Under the pieces are notes generated by a model. That model was not told the DNA's origin, did not search any database, and saw only the letters and a program-made list of their open reading frames with translations. 64,000 bases of DNA, taken from positions 3,844,001-3,908,000 of the forward strand of contig NC_015740.1 in NCBI RefSeq assembly GCF_000219605.1. Direction: 5' to 3'. The DNA is from Stutzerimonas stutzeri (lineage in GTDB: Bacteria; Pseudomonadota; Gammaproteobacteria; Pseudomonadales; Pseudomonadaceae). Made by a program: the position numbers and the translations under genes. This document shows, piece after piece, positions 1 through 9,004 of this stretch. Each line of letters begins with the position of its first letter. Position 1 is the stretch's first letter.

Positions 1-324
<324 letters not shown>

Positions 325-425
325 GCCCGTCCGTCGCGGCGCTATCCACATGCGACACCATGGCTCGCCCCGCGGGTCATGGCAGCGCCTAGACTGTGCC
401 GCGTCTACTTCACGAGGAGATCGCC

Positions 426-590
426 ATGAACATTCTCGTCCGCCCGCTGACGCCGTCACCCGACAGCGCCTGGCAGGTGTGCCTCGACCGGCAGAAAGTC
501 ACCTTTCGCAGCGAAGCCGAGGCACGCGCCTTCGTCGCAACCCTGCACCGTCGCCTGCAGGCGCCGCATCCCCTGCCACTCAGCGCCTGA
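426..590 (+). CDS. Small hypothetical protein, 54 aa
   Basis: A 54-residue protein with no recognised domain, signal peptide or membrane segment. The start is set at the ATG preceded by GAGGAG about 7 bases upstream, rather than the upstream in-frame ATG at 396, which lacks a ribosome site. It is rich in Arg and Ala and predicted to be soluble. It lies about 100 bp after the purine deaminase gene and converges with the MFS transporter. The function is unknown. It is called mainly on the strong Shine-Dalgarno and open frame. Confidence 0.5.
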   Translation: MNILVRPLTPSPDSAWQVCLDRQKVTFRSEAEARAFVATLHRRLQAPHPLPLSA

Positions 591-593
591 CAG

Positions 594-1766
594 TCATTCC
601 GTACTGGCGCGCGCCGTGGTGTAGGCGACGATCGTTGCCAGCAGGCCGCACAGGCTGATGATCGCGGCCAAGGGCACTGCGGTGCCGTTGTGCAAAGCCC
701 CCACCGCGGAAGCGGCGATGGCGGCAATGGTGAACTGCATGCTGCCGAGCAAGGCCGAGGCGCTGCCGGCATTGGCGCGCTGGTCGGCCATGGCGCAGGC
801 CGTGGCGTTCGGCAGCAGGCAACCGAGGCAGGACACGCAGCAGAACAGCGGAATCAGCAACGGCCAGAGCGATTCCGGCTGTGCGGCCGCCACTGCCAAC
901 AACGCCAGCGCACTGCCGAAGAAGAACCACACCCAGCGCCGCACCCAGAACTCCGGCCCGCGCCAGCGCACCAGCCGCACGTTGACCTGCGCCATCAGGA
1001 TGAAACCCGCCGCATTGACGCCGAACAGCCAGCCGAAATGCTCCGGCTTGATGCCGTACAGCTCGATGAAAACGAACGGCGAACCGGTGATGTAGGCGAA
1101 CATGCCGGCCATGCACAGCGCGCCGGTCAGTACGTGGCCGATAAAAAAGTGATCGCGGAACAGGCGCAGGTACTGCCCTAGCGCGCCGGACATCGGCTGG
1201 CGCGGCAGCCCGGCCGGATAGGTTTCCGGTAGCCAGAGCGTGACCGCCACCAGGCACATCGCGCTGAACAACGTCAGCAGGATGAAGATCGAAGGCCAGC
1301 CGAACGAGGCCAGCAAGGCCCCGCCCGCCACCGGCGCGAGGATCGGCGCCAGCCCCATCACCAGCATCAGCTGCGAAAACACCTTGGCGCTGGTCATCGG
1401 ATCGCACAGGTCGCGCACCACGGCCCGCGCCACCACCATGCCCGCACAGCCACCAAGCGCCTGGACGAAGCGGACGCCGATCAGCCAGTCCATGGACGGC
1501 GCAAAGGCGCTGGCCAGTGACGCCAGGGTGAACAGCACCACGCCGATCAGTAGCGGGCCGCGTCGCCCGTAACGATCGGCCAGCGGCCCGTAAACCAGCT
1601 GGCCGATGGCCAAGCCGATGAAATAGGCCGCCAGAGAAAGCTGCACGTGATCGACGCTGGTGCCGAACGACTCCGCCAGCAAGGGAAAGGCCGGCAGGTA
1701 CATGTCGATCGCCAGGGGGCCGAACGCGCTGAGCGCACCCAGTATGAGGAGAATCCGCAGAGACAT
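594..1766 (-). CDS. Bcr/CflA-family drug efflux MFS transporter
   Basis: A 390-residue inner-membrane proton antiporter of the major facilitator superfamily, DHA1 group, with about 12 hydrophobic segments spread over the whole length. The N-terminus (LGALSAFGPLAIDMYLPAFP) is characteristic of Bcr/CflA proteins, which export bicyclomycin, chloramphenicol or similar compounds. The loop-2 signature appears as GPLADRYGRRGPLL. The start is the ATG of MSLRILL; the open frame extends 23 codons further upstream without a good ribosome site. It is transcribed divergently from the TetR-type gene at 1971, with a palindromic operator candidate at 1859-1880, so repression by that regulator is likely. The substrate cannot be read from sequence. 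Confidence 0.88.
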   Translation of the reverse strand: MSLRILLILGALSAFGPLAIDMYLPAFPLLAESFGTSVDHVQLSLAAYFIGLAIGQLVYGPLADRYGRRGPLLIGVVLFTLASLASAFAPSMDWLIGVRFVQALGGCAGMVVARAVVRDLCDPMTSAKVFSQLMLVMGLAPILAPVAGGALLASFGWPSIFILLTLFSAMCLVAVTLWLPETYPAGLPRQPMSGALGQYLRLFRDHFFIGHVLTGALCMAGMFAYITGSPFVFIELYGIKPEHFGWLFGVNAAGFILMAQVNVRLVRWRGPEFWVRRWVWFFFGSALALLAVAAAQPESLWPLLIPLFCCVSCLGCLLPNATACAMADQRANAGSASALLGSMQFTIAAIAASAVGALHNGTAVPLAAIISLCGLLATIVAYTTARASTE

Positions 1767-1858
1767 CAGAGGCTCACAAGCTGAAAAAGAGACGTGGCCG
1801 AGAGCGTCCATTGGACATCGACCATACGCGGGCATTTACACCGACATGCAAGATGCTG

Positions 1859-1880
1859 TTACATACACCGCCGTTTGTAA
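1859..1880. promoter_or_regulatory. Candidate TetR/AcrR-type operator
   Basis: A 22-bp imperfect palindrome of the form TTACAwAC-N6-GTwTGTAA lies in the gap between the divergent MFS transporter and TetR genes. It resembles the TtgR operator (TTTACAAAC...GTAAGTA) of Pseudomonas from memory, and the neighbouring regulator is of the AcrR/TtgR type. A third TTACA half-site follows near 1912. Binding is inferred. Confidence 0.6.
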
Positions 1881-1970
1881 ACATGCATCACGACGAGATG
1901 CACCGTTACACTGGCCCTCATCCATCGCTGCTGGACGCCCGAAGCAGCCGTTATCTGCCTGAACCTGCCC

Positions 1971-2618
1971 ATGCGCCGAACCAAAGAAGAAGCCGAGAAA
2001 ACCCGTATTGCCATCCTCGCCTCTGCCGAGCGGCTGTTTCTGGACAAGGGGGTGGCCCACACCAGTCTCGACCAGATCGCCCGTGACGCCGGTGTGACGC
2101 GAGGGGCGGTGTATTGGCACTTCCAGAACAAGGCACATCTGTTCCACGAAATGCTCAATCAGATTCGTCTGCCGCCTGAGCAGATGACCGAGCGCCTGTG
2201 CAGTTGCAACCAGCAACAACCGCTGCTGGCACTGATCGCCCTGCGCAACCTGACGGTCGAGGCCATCAGCGCGCTGGCAAGCAACGAGCAGAAGCGCCGG
2301 ATCTTCACCATCCTGCTGCACAAGTGCGAGTTCACCGATGAGCTGCGCGAAGCCGAAGAGCGCCACCACGCCTTCATCAATCAGTTCATCGACCTGTGCG
2401 AGAACCTGCTGCGCAATGCCTCGGCGTGCTTACGTCCCGGCGTAACGCCGCGCCTTGCTGCACTCTCGCTGCATGCCATGGTGGTCGGGTTGTTCACCGA
2501 CTGGACGCGCGACACCGAATTGTTCGCACCGGAGGTCGATACCAAGGCATTGATCGACCCGTTATTCCGCGGCCTGGTCCGCGACTGGCCGGATGACCCC
2601 GACCAGCTCGCCGGTTGA
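1971..2618 (+). CDS. TetR/AcrR-family transcriptional repressor (TtgR-like)
   Basis: A 215-residue one-component repressor. Residues 1-60 are a clear TetR helix-turn-helix (RRTKEEAEKTRIAIL, then IARDAGVTRGAVYWHF), closest in style to AcrR/TtgR/SmeT repressors of efflux pumps. The rest is the helical ligand-binding and dimerisation domain, with the AcrR-type C-terminal part. The start ATG matches the usual N-terminus MRRTKEEA. It is divergent from the MFS transporter, which is the likely target, and probably also represses itself through the palindrome at 1859-1880. The inducer is unknown, but the family usually senses hydrophobic drugs or phenolics. Confidence 0.9.
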   Translation: MRRTKEEAEKTRIAILASAERLFLDKGVAHTSLDQIARDAGVTRGAVYWHFQNKAHLFHEMLNQIRLPPEQMTERLCSCNQQQPLLALIALRNLTVEAISALASNEQKRRIFTILLHKCEFTDELREAEERHHAFINQFIDLCENLLRNASACLRPGVTPRLAALSLHAMVVGLFTDWTRDTELFAPEVDTKALIDPLFRGLVRDWPDDPDQLAG

Positions 2619-2622
2619 GCTA

Positions 2623-2814
2623 TCAGCTCACCTGATAACCCTCTTCACTGATCGCCTCACGGATCGCCTGCTCGCTGGCACTGCTCTGCACCTGCACGGT
2701 TCCGGCCGCCAGGTCCACCTGCACCTGAGCCTGTGGGTCCAGCGCCTGAATGGCCTGGGTTACCGCACGCTCGCAGTGGCTGCAGGTCATTCCGCTCACG
2801 TTGAATACTTGCAT
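2623..2814 (-). CDS. copZ: Copper chaperone, heavy-metal-associated domain
   Basis: A 63-residue cytosolic protein made of a single ferredoxin-like HMA domain. The Cu(I)-binding motif GMTCSHC sits at residues 8-14. CopZ-type chaperones carry copper to the export ATPase and to CueR. The start follows a good GAGGAG ribosome site. It is divergent from copA and preceded by its own CueR-type box (2851-2873) set between TTGACC and GAGAAT with 19-bp spacing, so copper induction through CueR is well supported by sequence. It converges with the tetR gene, whose stop is only 4 bp away. Confidence 0.92.
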   Translation of the reverse strand: MQVFNVSGMTCSHCERAVTQAIQALDPQAQVQVDLAAGTVQVQSSASEQAIREAISEEGYQVS

Positions 2815-2844
2815 CGTCGCTCTCCTCGGCTGGTGATTGCGCCG

Positions 2845-2875
2845 ATTCTCGACCTTGCCACCCGGGCAAGGTCAA
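2845..2875 (-). promoter_or_regulatory. CueR-dependent promoter of copZ
   Basis: On the minus strand a -35 TTGACC (2870-2875) and a -10 GAGAAT (2845-2850) are separated by 19 bp, the long spacer typical of MerR-family promoters. A perfect palindrome, GACCTTGCC-N5-GGCAAGGTC (2851-2873), fills the spacer and matches the CueR box type. It drives copZ. Confidence 0.85.
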
Positions 2876-2901
2876 GGCCCCTGCTGTCGCAGATCATGGT
2901 G

Positions 2902-2932
2902 TTGACCTTGCCATAGGGTTAAGGTCGATCCT
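2902..2932 (+). promoter_or_regulatory. CueR-dependent promoter of copA
   Basis: A -35 TTGACC (2902-2907) is followed after 19 bp by a weak -10 (GATCCT, 2927-2932). An imperfect palindrome, GACCTTGCC-N5-GGTTAAGGTC-like (2904-2926), occupies the spacer. This is the second CueR-type box of the divergent copZ/copA gap and faces copA. Its right arm matches less well than the copZ box. Confidence 0.8.
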
Positions 2933-2963
2933 GCGGCCATCGCAATCCCGAGGAGTCTCTACC

Positions 2964-5342
2964 ATGTCCAGCGCCACCCATACGCTGCCGGTCAGCGGTA
3001 TGACCTGCGCCAGCTGCGCCGGCCGCGTCGAGCGGGCCCTGCTCAAGGTACCCGGCGTCGCCGCGGCCAATGTCAATCTGGCCAATGAACAGGTGCGCGT
3101 CGAAGGCGATGACCTGGGCATGGCGGCACTGATCACCGCCGTGGAAAAAGCCGGCTACGGCGTGCCGCTGCAGAGCATCGAGCTGAACATCGAAGGCATG
3201 ACCTGCGCCAGCTGCGTCGGCCGGGTCGAGCGGGCGCTGCTCAAGGTGCCCGGTGTACGCAGCGCCGCGGTGAACCTGGCCAGCGAGCGCGCGCATGTCG
3301 AAGTGATCGGCACGCCGGACCCGGCTGCGCTGATCCAGGCGGTCGAGGCCGCGGGCTACAAGGCAAGCGCCGGCAGCCGGCAGCGCCCGGAAGAGGATGC
3401 CGAGCGGCGCCTGCAGCGCGAACGCTGGGCGGTGATCGCCGGCCTGCTGCTGGCCGCACCGTTGGTGCTGCCGATGTTCGGCGAGCTGTTCGGGCAGCAC
3501 TGGATGCTGCCGGCATGGATCCAGTTCCTGCTCGCCACGCCGGTGCAGTTCGTCCTCGGTGCGCGCTTCTACGTCGCCGGCTGGAAGGCCGTGCGCGCTG
3601 GTGCCGGCAACATGGACCTGCTGGTCGCCATCGGCACCAGCGCCGGTTACGGCCTGAGCCTCTATCAATGGTGGGCAGCACCAGCCGGGCAGATGCCGCA
3701 CCTGTATTTCGAGGCCTCGGCGGTGGTCATCGCCCTGGTGCTGCTGGGCAAGTACCTGGAAAGCCGCGCCAAGCGCCAGACCAGCGCGGCGATCCGGGCA
3801 CTGGAAGCCTTGCGGCCGGACCGCGCAACACGGGTGACTGACGGCCGCGAGGAAGACGTCGCCATCGCCGTGCTACGCCTGGACGACCTGGTGCTGGTCA
3901 AGCCCGGCGAGCGTTTCCCGGTGGACGGCGAAGTGCTCGAAGGCGAAAGCCAGGCCGACGAAGCGCTGATCAGCGGCGAGAGCCTGCCGGTGAACAAGGC
4001 GCCGGGCGACCGCATCACCGGTGGCGCGATCAACGGCGAGGGTCGCCTGCTGGTACGCACCACCGCGCTCGGTGGCGAGACCGTGCTGGCGCGGATCATC
4101 CGCCTGGTGGAAGACGCCCAGGCGGCCAAGGCACCGATCCAGAAGCTGGTGGACAGGGTCAGCCAGGTGTTCGTCCCGGCGGTGCTGGTGATCGCCGTGT
4201 TCACCCTGATCGGCTGGCTGCTCACTGGCGCGCCGGCCGAGGTCGCGCTGATCAATGCGGTGGCGGTGCTGGTGATCGCCTGCCCGTGCGCCCTCGGCCT
4301 TGCCACACCGGCGGCGATCATGGCCGGCACCGGCGTGGCGGCGCGCCACGGCATCCTGATCAAGGACGCCGAGGCGCTGGAAGTAGCCCATGCGGTCACG
4401 GCCGTGGCCTTCGACAAGACCGGCACGCTCACCTCGGGCAAGCCGCAGATCATCCACCTGCATGCCGTGGACGGCGACGAAGCGCGGATCCTGCGTCTGG
4501 CCGGCGCCCTGCAGCGTGGCAGCGAGCATCCGCTGGCGCGCGCCGTGCTGGAGCGCTGCGAAGCCGACGGCGTCACGGTTCCCGATGTGCAGAAGAGCCA
4601 GGCCCTGAGCGGCCGCGGCATCGCCGGAACGCTGGATGGTCAGCAGCTGGCGCTGGGCAACCGGCGCATGCTCGAAGAGTACGGCCTGCAGCCGGGCGAG
4701 CTGCTGGAAACCGCCCAGCGCTGGGAAGCCGAGGGCCGCACCCTGTCCTGGCTGGTGGAACAGACGCCCGAGCCGCGCATCCTCGGCCTGTTCGCGTTCG
4801 GTGACAGCCTCAAGGACGGCGCCGCAGCGGCAATTGCCGGGCTCGCGGCGCGGCATATCCGCAGCCACTTGATCACCGGCGACAACCGAGGCAGCGCGCG
4901 GGTGGTGGCAGAAGCACTGCACATCGATGACGTGCATGCCGAAGTGCTGCCGGCGGACAAGGCCGCCACCGTGGCAGAGCTGAAAAAGGGCGGCGCCGTG
5001 GTGGCGATGGTCGGCGACGGCATAAACGATGCGCCGGCTCTGGCTGCGGCGGATGTCGGCATCGCCATGGGCGGTGGTACCGACGTAGCCATGCATGCGG
5101 CCGGCATTACCCTGATGCGTGGCGACCCACGCCTGGTACCGGCGGCGCTGGAGATCAGCCGACGCACCTACCGCAAGATCCAGCAGAACCTGTTCTGGGC
5201 CTTTATCTACAACCTGGTGGGCATTCCGCTCGCCGCCTTCGGCTTTCTCAGCCCGGTGGTGGCTGGCGCGGCGATGGCCTTGTCGAGCGTCAGCGTGGTG
5301 AGCAACGCCCTGCTGCTTAAGCGCTGGAAACCAGAAGATTGA
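2964..5342 (+). CDS. copA: Cu(+)-exporting P1B-type ATPase
   Basis: A 792-residue inner-membrane pump that exports cytosolic Cu(I) at the cost of ATP. Two N-terminal HMA domains carry GMTCASC at residues 12-18 and 78-84. Eight membrane segments are expected. The transmembrane metal site is Cys440-Pro-Cys442, the phosphorylated Asp484 lies in DKTGT, the SEHPLA nucleotide motif follows, and [10 protein letters not shown] closes the P domain. The length is normal for proteins with two HMA domains. The start ATG follows a GAGGAG-like site at 2951. The gene stands between a CueR-type promoter and cueR itself, and copZ is divergent, making a self-contained cytosolic copper detoxification island. 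Confidence 0.96.
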   Translation: MSSATHTLPVSGMTCASCAGRVERALLKVPGVAAANVNLANEQVRVEGDDLGMAALITAVEKAGYGVPLQSIELNIEGMTCASCVGRVERALLKVPGVRSAAVNLASERAHVEVIGTPDPAALIQAVEAAGYKASAGSRQRPEEDAERRLQRERWAVIAGLLLAAPLVLPMFGELFGQHWMLPAWIQFLLATPVQFVLGARFYVAGWKAVRAGAGNMDLLVAIGTSAGYGLSLYQWWAAPAGQMPHLYFEASAVVIALVLLGKYLESRAKRQTSAAIRALEALRPDRATRVTDGREEDVAIAVLRLDDLVLVKPGERFPVDGEVLEGESQADEALISGESLPVNKAPGDRITGGAINGEGRLLVRTTALGGETVLARIIRLVEDAQAAKAPIQKLVDRVSQVFVPAVLVIAVFTLIGWLLTGAPAEVALINAVAVLVIACPCALGLATPAAIMAGTGVAARHGILIKDAEALEVAHAVTAVAFDKTGTLTSGKPQIIHLHAVDGDEARILRLAGALQRGSEHPLARAVLERCEADGVTVPDVQKSQALSGRGIAGTLDGQQLALGNRRMLEEYGLQPGELLETAQRWEAEGRTLSWLVEQTPEPRILGLFAFGDSLKDGAAAAIAGLAARHIRSHLITGDNRGSARVVAEALHIDDVHAEVLPADKAATVAELKKGGAVVAMVGDGINDAPALAAADVGIAMGGGTDVAMHAAGITLMRGDPRLVPAALEISRRTYRKIQQNLFWAFIYNLVGIPLAAFGFLSPVVAGAAMALSSVSVVSNALLLKRWKPED

Positions 5343-5418
5343 TGGCCTAGCCCTCGATTCGAGCGCCTGCAAAACCCGGGGCGCTCAGCCAGCCATCATC
5401 GACATGCCTGGAGTGCGT

Positions 5419-5832
5419 ATGAACATTGGCCAAGCAGCAACGAAAAGCGGTCTTTCGGCGAAGATGATTCGCTACTACGAGTCCATCGACCTGATCGCCC
5501 CTGCCGGGCGCAGTGCCAACGGCTATCGCCTCTATGGCGAAGAAGACCTGCACCGCCTGGCCTTTATCAAACGGTCGCGAGACATGGGCTTCTCGTTGGA
5601 CGAAGTGAGCAAACTGCTCGCCCTCTGGCAGGACCGCCAGCGCGCAAGCGCCGACGTCAAAGCTCTGGCCGGCGCTCATATCGACGCGCTTAACAAAAAG
5701 ATCGAGGAGCTAGTAGGCCTGCGCGACTCTTTGCAAGAGCTGGTCGATACCTGCCAGGGTAACGACCGGCCGGACTGCCCGATCCTCAGGGACCTGGAAT
5801 CCGGCTGCTGTCCAAAAGGCAGCGACAAATAG
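5419..5832 (+). CDS. cueR: MerR-family copper-responsive activator CueR
   Basis: A 137-residue dimeric activator. Residues 1-70 are the MerR winged helix-turn-helix (MNIGQAATKSGLSAKMIRYYE), followed by the long dimerisation helix and a metal-binding loop with two Cys separated by seven residues (C-QGNDRPD-C), the Cu(I)/Ag(I) signature of CueR. An extra CC pair follows near the C-terminus, as in many CueR homologues. The start ATG has a GGAG site 5 bp upstream; an upstream in-frame ATG at 5404 lacks one. It lies 76 bp after copA and may be co-transcribed. The two 23-bp boxes at 2851 and 2904 are its probable targets. Confidence 0.93.
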   Translation: MNIGQAATKSGLSAKMIRYYESIDLIAPAGRSANGYRLYGEEDLHRLAFIKRSRDMGFSLDEVSKLLALWQDRQRASADVKALAGAHIDALNKKIEELVGLRDSLQELVDTCQGNDRPDCPILRDLESGCCPKGSDK

Positions 5833-6304
5833 TCGGAACGTCGCGGCGCCAAGCACGGGGCAGACGATGATTGCCATGCTTCGCCCCCTAATAGAGTCCG
5901 CGCCCCTCGCAAGCAGGCGGCGTGGCATAACCGCAACCAGTTCATACGCCGCTTAAATCCAGCATCATCGCCGCCTTGCCTCCCGGCCATTGGTCTACCC
6001 CGTATGCGCTGTCTCCACGGGTCCAAATCGCCTGCCCCGGTGGCAGCCGTTCCGTCGCCGCTTATCACCTGGCAGGCAAGCCAAGCCTCGATGGAAAAAC
6101 TGAACGTGAGAGTTCGCGTCGGGTTTCTCGTGACTTGCGCTATGCCTGCAAGCGTCGCAGATGCCTCGACAACCATTTGTCGAATTTATGGCGCCATATT
6201 TAGGGCAACCTCAAGTCTTAACCTCTCGTGCCGAAAACACGGCATACCTCAGCTATCGACGGTCTGTCGCAGCCATCTGATCGTCTCTCGCAAGTGGTAT
6301 CTGA
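5833..6304. other. Intergenic region without a gene, 472 bp
   Basis: No convincing coding sequence was found on either strand; the short open frames here lack ribosome sites and homology. The only element recognised is the sigma-28-type promoter at 6211-6237 close to the chemoreceptor gene. Bases 5833-6200 have no assigned content. Confidence 0.6.
6211..6237 (+). promoter_or_regulatory. Sigma-28 (FliA)-type promoter of chemoreceptor gene
   Basis: TCAAGTCT (6211-6218) and GCCGAAAA (6230-6237) are separated by 11 bp. The flagellar sigma-28 consensus is TAAAGTTT-N11-GCCGATAA, so 13 of 16 positions match with exact spacing. It lies 68 bp before the ATG of a chemoreceptor gene, the usual kind of FliA target. 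Confidence 0.75.
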
Positions 6305-8227
6305 ATGAACAACTGGTTTGCAAACATAGGAGTCAGCAGGAAACTCGCACTCGGCTTCGGCGCCGTGCTGGTCCTGACCATCATCCTCGCGTGGAACGGC
6401 TGGGGCAGCCTTGGCAGCGTCATCCAACGCAGCGGGTGGATGACCGAAATCTCCCTGTTGAACAAGACCCTGACCGACCTGCGTATCGCCCGCCTGCAGT
6501 TCATGTTGGCCAATGGCGACAACGAGTCCACCGAACGTCTGGACAAGAACCTGGGCATCTACCTGGCGCAGCAGACCAAGCTGCTCAATACGTTCAAGAA
6601 CCCGATCAACGTCGCCCAGCTCAAGGAGCAGGCCGGCTACAACGCGCAGTACCAGAACTCGCTGAACGATATGCGCAAGGCCTACAACCAGGCCAACGGT
6701 TCACGGCAAGTCATCGACGGCGCCGCTACCCGTCTGAGCGAGCTGACTGCCAGCGTCTCCAATCATGTGATTCAGCTGCCGGAATACGATGAAGATCGCT
6801 TCGCGCAGCTCCTGGCGATCAGCCTGATCAAGGAAGACGTGCAGCGTGCGCAGTACCTGCTGCGCGTCTATATGGCAGCACCCGGCAACGATGCCGCCAA
6901 AGCGATCTACACCCAGCTTGACGCCGCGCAGGCCACTCTGGGCCGACACGCTGGCGCCCTCGACGATGACAGCGGCGCCGCGGTGCAGCAGATCCGCTCG
7001 GTGCTCGGCGAGTACCGCGGCGCCATCGAGTCGCTGGAGACAGCCACCCAGGTGATCGCCAAGGCGCGCCAGGAAATGACCGACCAGCAGAAGGAGATCG
7101 TCCGTATCAGCGACTCGCTCTATCAGTTCCAGCTCGATCAGCTCGATGTGGAGAGCGCCGCCGCCCGCACGCGCCTGATCGTCAGCACCCTGCTGGCACT
7201 GGTACTCGGAGCGCTGGCCGCCTGGCTGATCACCCGCCAGATCGTGCTACCGCTTCGTGCCACCATGGCCGATGTTGAGCGCATTGCTTCCGGTGATCTC
7301 AGCGCCACCGCGCAGGTTCATCGTCGCGACGAACTGGGCGTGCTGCAGCGCGGCATTCAGCAAATGGGCTCGACCTTGCGTGAGTTGATTGGTGGCATTC
7401 GCGATGGCGTCAGCCAGATCAGCGCAGCTGCCGAAGAGCTGTCCGCCGTCACCAAACAAACCAGCGCCGGCGTGAATAGTCAGAAGGAAGAGACCGACCA
7501 GGTCGCCACCGCCATGCACGAAATGTCGGCGACCGTTCAGGAAGTGGCACGCAACGCCGAACAGGCTGCTCTGGCCGCCACCGAGGCGGACAGCGAAGCC
7601 CGTGAAGGTGATCGCGTTGTGACCGAGGTGGTGACGCAGATCGAGCGCATGGCCACCGCCGTGGTGCGTTCCACCGAGGCGATGACCGCGCTGCAAGGCG
7701 AAAGTGACAAGATCGGCAGCGTGATGAACGTGATTCGCGCCGTTGCCGAGCAGACCAACTTGCTGGCACTCAACGCTGCCATCGAGGCTGCTCGCGCTGG
7801 CGAAGCCGGCCGCGGCTTTGCCGTAGTCGCAGACGAAGTGCGCGGCCTGGCGCAACGCACGCAGAAGTCCACCGAGGAAATCGAAGGGCTGGTCGCCGCG
7901 CTGCAGAACGGCACGCAGCAGGTCGCCTCGATCATGCACACCAGCCGCGACCTGACCGACAGTGGTGTCGAGCTGGCGCGCCGCGCCGGTGCGTCGCTCG
8001 GCAACATCACCCGTACCGTTTCGAACATTCAGGCGATGAACCAGCAGATCGCCGCGGCGGCCGAAGAGCAAAGCGCGGTGGCCGAGGAAATCAGCCGCAG
8101 TGTGGTGAATGTGCGTGATGTGTCGGAACAGACCGCTGCCGCCAGCGAGGAAACCGCTGCATCGAGCACCGAGCTCGCCCGCCTCGGCGGCCAGCTGCAG
8201 ATGATGGTAAGCCGCTTCAGGCTCTGA
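6305..8227 (+). CDS. Methyl-accepting chemotaxis protein with large helical sensor domain
   Basis: A 640-residue inner-membrane chemoreceptor. The first membrane helix is about residues 12-33, and a periplasmic, almost wholly helical ligand region of about 257 residues follows. The second helix is at about 291-311, then come a HAMP domain and the cytoplasmic signalling domain with the conserved hairpin tip ([32 protein letters not shown]). The sensor size and heptad-like pattern fit the helical bimodular (HBM) class known from McpS/McpQ, which bind organic acids. The ligand is unknown. A sigma-28-type promoter at 6211 suggests control with the flagellar regulon. There is no CheW/CheA nearby, so it feeds a distant chemosensory array. 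Confidence 0.93.
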   Translation: MNNWFANIGVSRKLALGFGAVLVLTIILAWNGWGSLGSVIQRSGWMTEISLLNKTLTDLRIARLQFMLANGDNESTERLDKNLGIYLAQQTKLLNTFKNPINVAQLKEQAGYNAQYQNSLNDMRKAYNQANGSRQVIDGAATRLSELTASVSNHVIQLPEYDEDRFAQLLAISLIKEDVQRAQYLLRVYMAAPGNDAAKAIYTQLDAAQATLGRHAGALDDDSGAAVQQIRSVLGEYRGAIESLETATQVIAKARQEMTDQQKEIVRISDSLYQFQLDQLDVESAAARTRLIVSTLLALVLGALAAWLITRQIVLPLRATMADVERIASGDLSATAQVHRRDELGVLQRGIQQMGSTLRELIGGIRDGVSQISAAAEELSAVTKQTSAGVNSQKEETDQVATAMHEMSATVQEVARNAEQAALAATEADSEAREGDRVVTEVVTQIERMATAVVRSTEAMTALQGESDKIGSVMNVIRAVAEQTNLLALNAAIEAARAGEAGRGFAVVADEVRGLAQRTQKSTEEIEGLVAALQNGTQQVASIMHTSRDLTDSGVELARRAGASLGNITRTVSNIQAMNQQIAAAAEEQSAVAEEISRSVVNVRDVSEQTAAASEETAASSTELARLGGQLQMMVSRFRL

Positions 8228-8254
8228 TTAGGGCCTCTTAGGGCCTAGCAACAC

Positions 8255-8280
8255 ACCACGGGCAGCGTCCTGCCCGTGGT
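8255..8280. terminator. Bidirectional terminator-like hairpin
   Basis: A perfect 11-bp inverted repeat with a 4-base loop (ACCACGGGCAG-CGTC-CTGCCCGTGGT) sits between the convergent chemoreceptor and ferritin genes. There is no real T-tract on either side, so it is a likely but not classical terminator. Confidence 0.55.
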
Positions 8281-8291
8281 GCAAAACCGCT

Positions 8292-8759
8292 TCAGCTGGC
8301 CTGGGATTGCAGGTAGTTCTGCAGGCCGATGCGGTCGATCAGGCCAAGCTGCTGCTCGAGCCAGTAGGCGTGATCTTCTTCGGTGTCCTGCAATTGCAGG
8401 GCGAGGATGTCGCGAGTCGGGTAGTCGCCATGCTGTTCGGCCAGGGCGATACCCTGAGCCAGCGCGGCACGCACCTTGTACTCCAGCGCCAGATCGCTAC
8501 GCAGCATGTCCGGCACAGTATGGCCGGGATGGATCGGCTCCGGTGTCATGTCCGGGGTGCCTTCGAGAAAGAGGATGCGCTGCAACAGTGCATCAGCATG
8601 CTGGGTCTCCTCCTCCATTTCGTGATTGATGCGTTCGTAGAGCTTGGTAAAGCCCCAATCGGCGTACATCCGCGAGTGCAGGAAATACTGATCGCGCGCC
8701 GCCAACTCCCCGCGCAACAGCTCCTTCAGATAGTCGATTACCGGTGCCTGGCCTTGCAT
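8292..8759 (-). CDS. ftnA: Ferritin FtnA (bacterioferritin family without haem ligand)
   Basis: A 155-residue subunit of a 24-mer iron-storage cage. The four-helix ferritin core with its di-iron ligands is visible ([39 protein letters not shown]). The position of the haem-binding Met of bacterioferritin (Met52 in E. coli Bfr, in DEMKHAD) is Thr in ETQHAD, so the protein should be haem-free. It closely resembles P. aeruginosa FtnA (PA4235), once named bacterioferritin A. The start [11 protein letters not shown] is that of the family; the open frame runs further upstream but a GGGGAA site precedes this ATG. It is probably iron-responsive, although I could not point to a Fur box. Confidence 0.9.
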   Translation of the reverse strand: MQGQAPVIDYLKELLRGELAARDQYFLHSRMYADWGFTKLYERINHEMEEETQHADALLQRILFLEGTPDMTPEPIHPGHTVPDMLRSDLALEYKVRAALAQGIALAEQHGDYPTRDILALQLQDTEEDHAYWLEQQLGLIDRIGLQNYLQSQAS

Positions 8760-9004
8760 TGCGTATTCCCCATGACTGATGCGCCTTGAACAGCGGGCAA
8801 GCATCCCCGCTGCGTCCACGGCGGTCAAGCGCTCCAGAGCCGCAGCCGTGCAACCTCAAGTGTGGCAGAGCTCTGGCAGAAATCGACTGTTCAGTCACGC
8901 CGTTCGCAACACATTGCTGTCGAACTCCTGCGCTGGCACTGGACTCTATTGTCAGTCCTAGCGCGTGCCACACCGCTATAACCGCCAATCAGACAGGAGC
9001 CCCG

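Noticed and set aside
6004..6792. A 262-codon plus-strand frame covering the empty gap and the chemoreceptor start
   Set aside because: It lacks a ribosome site, overlaps the chemoreceptor in another frame, and has shadow composition.
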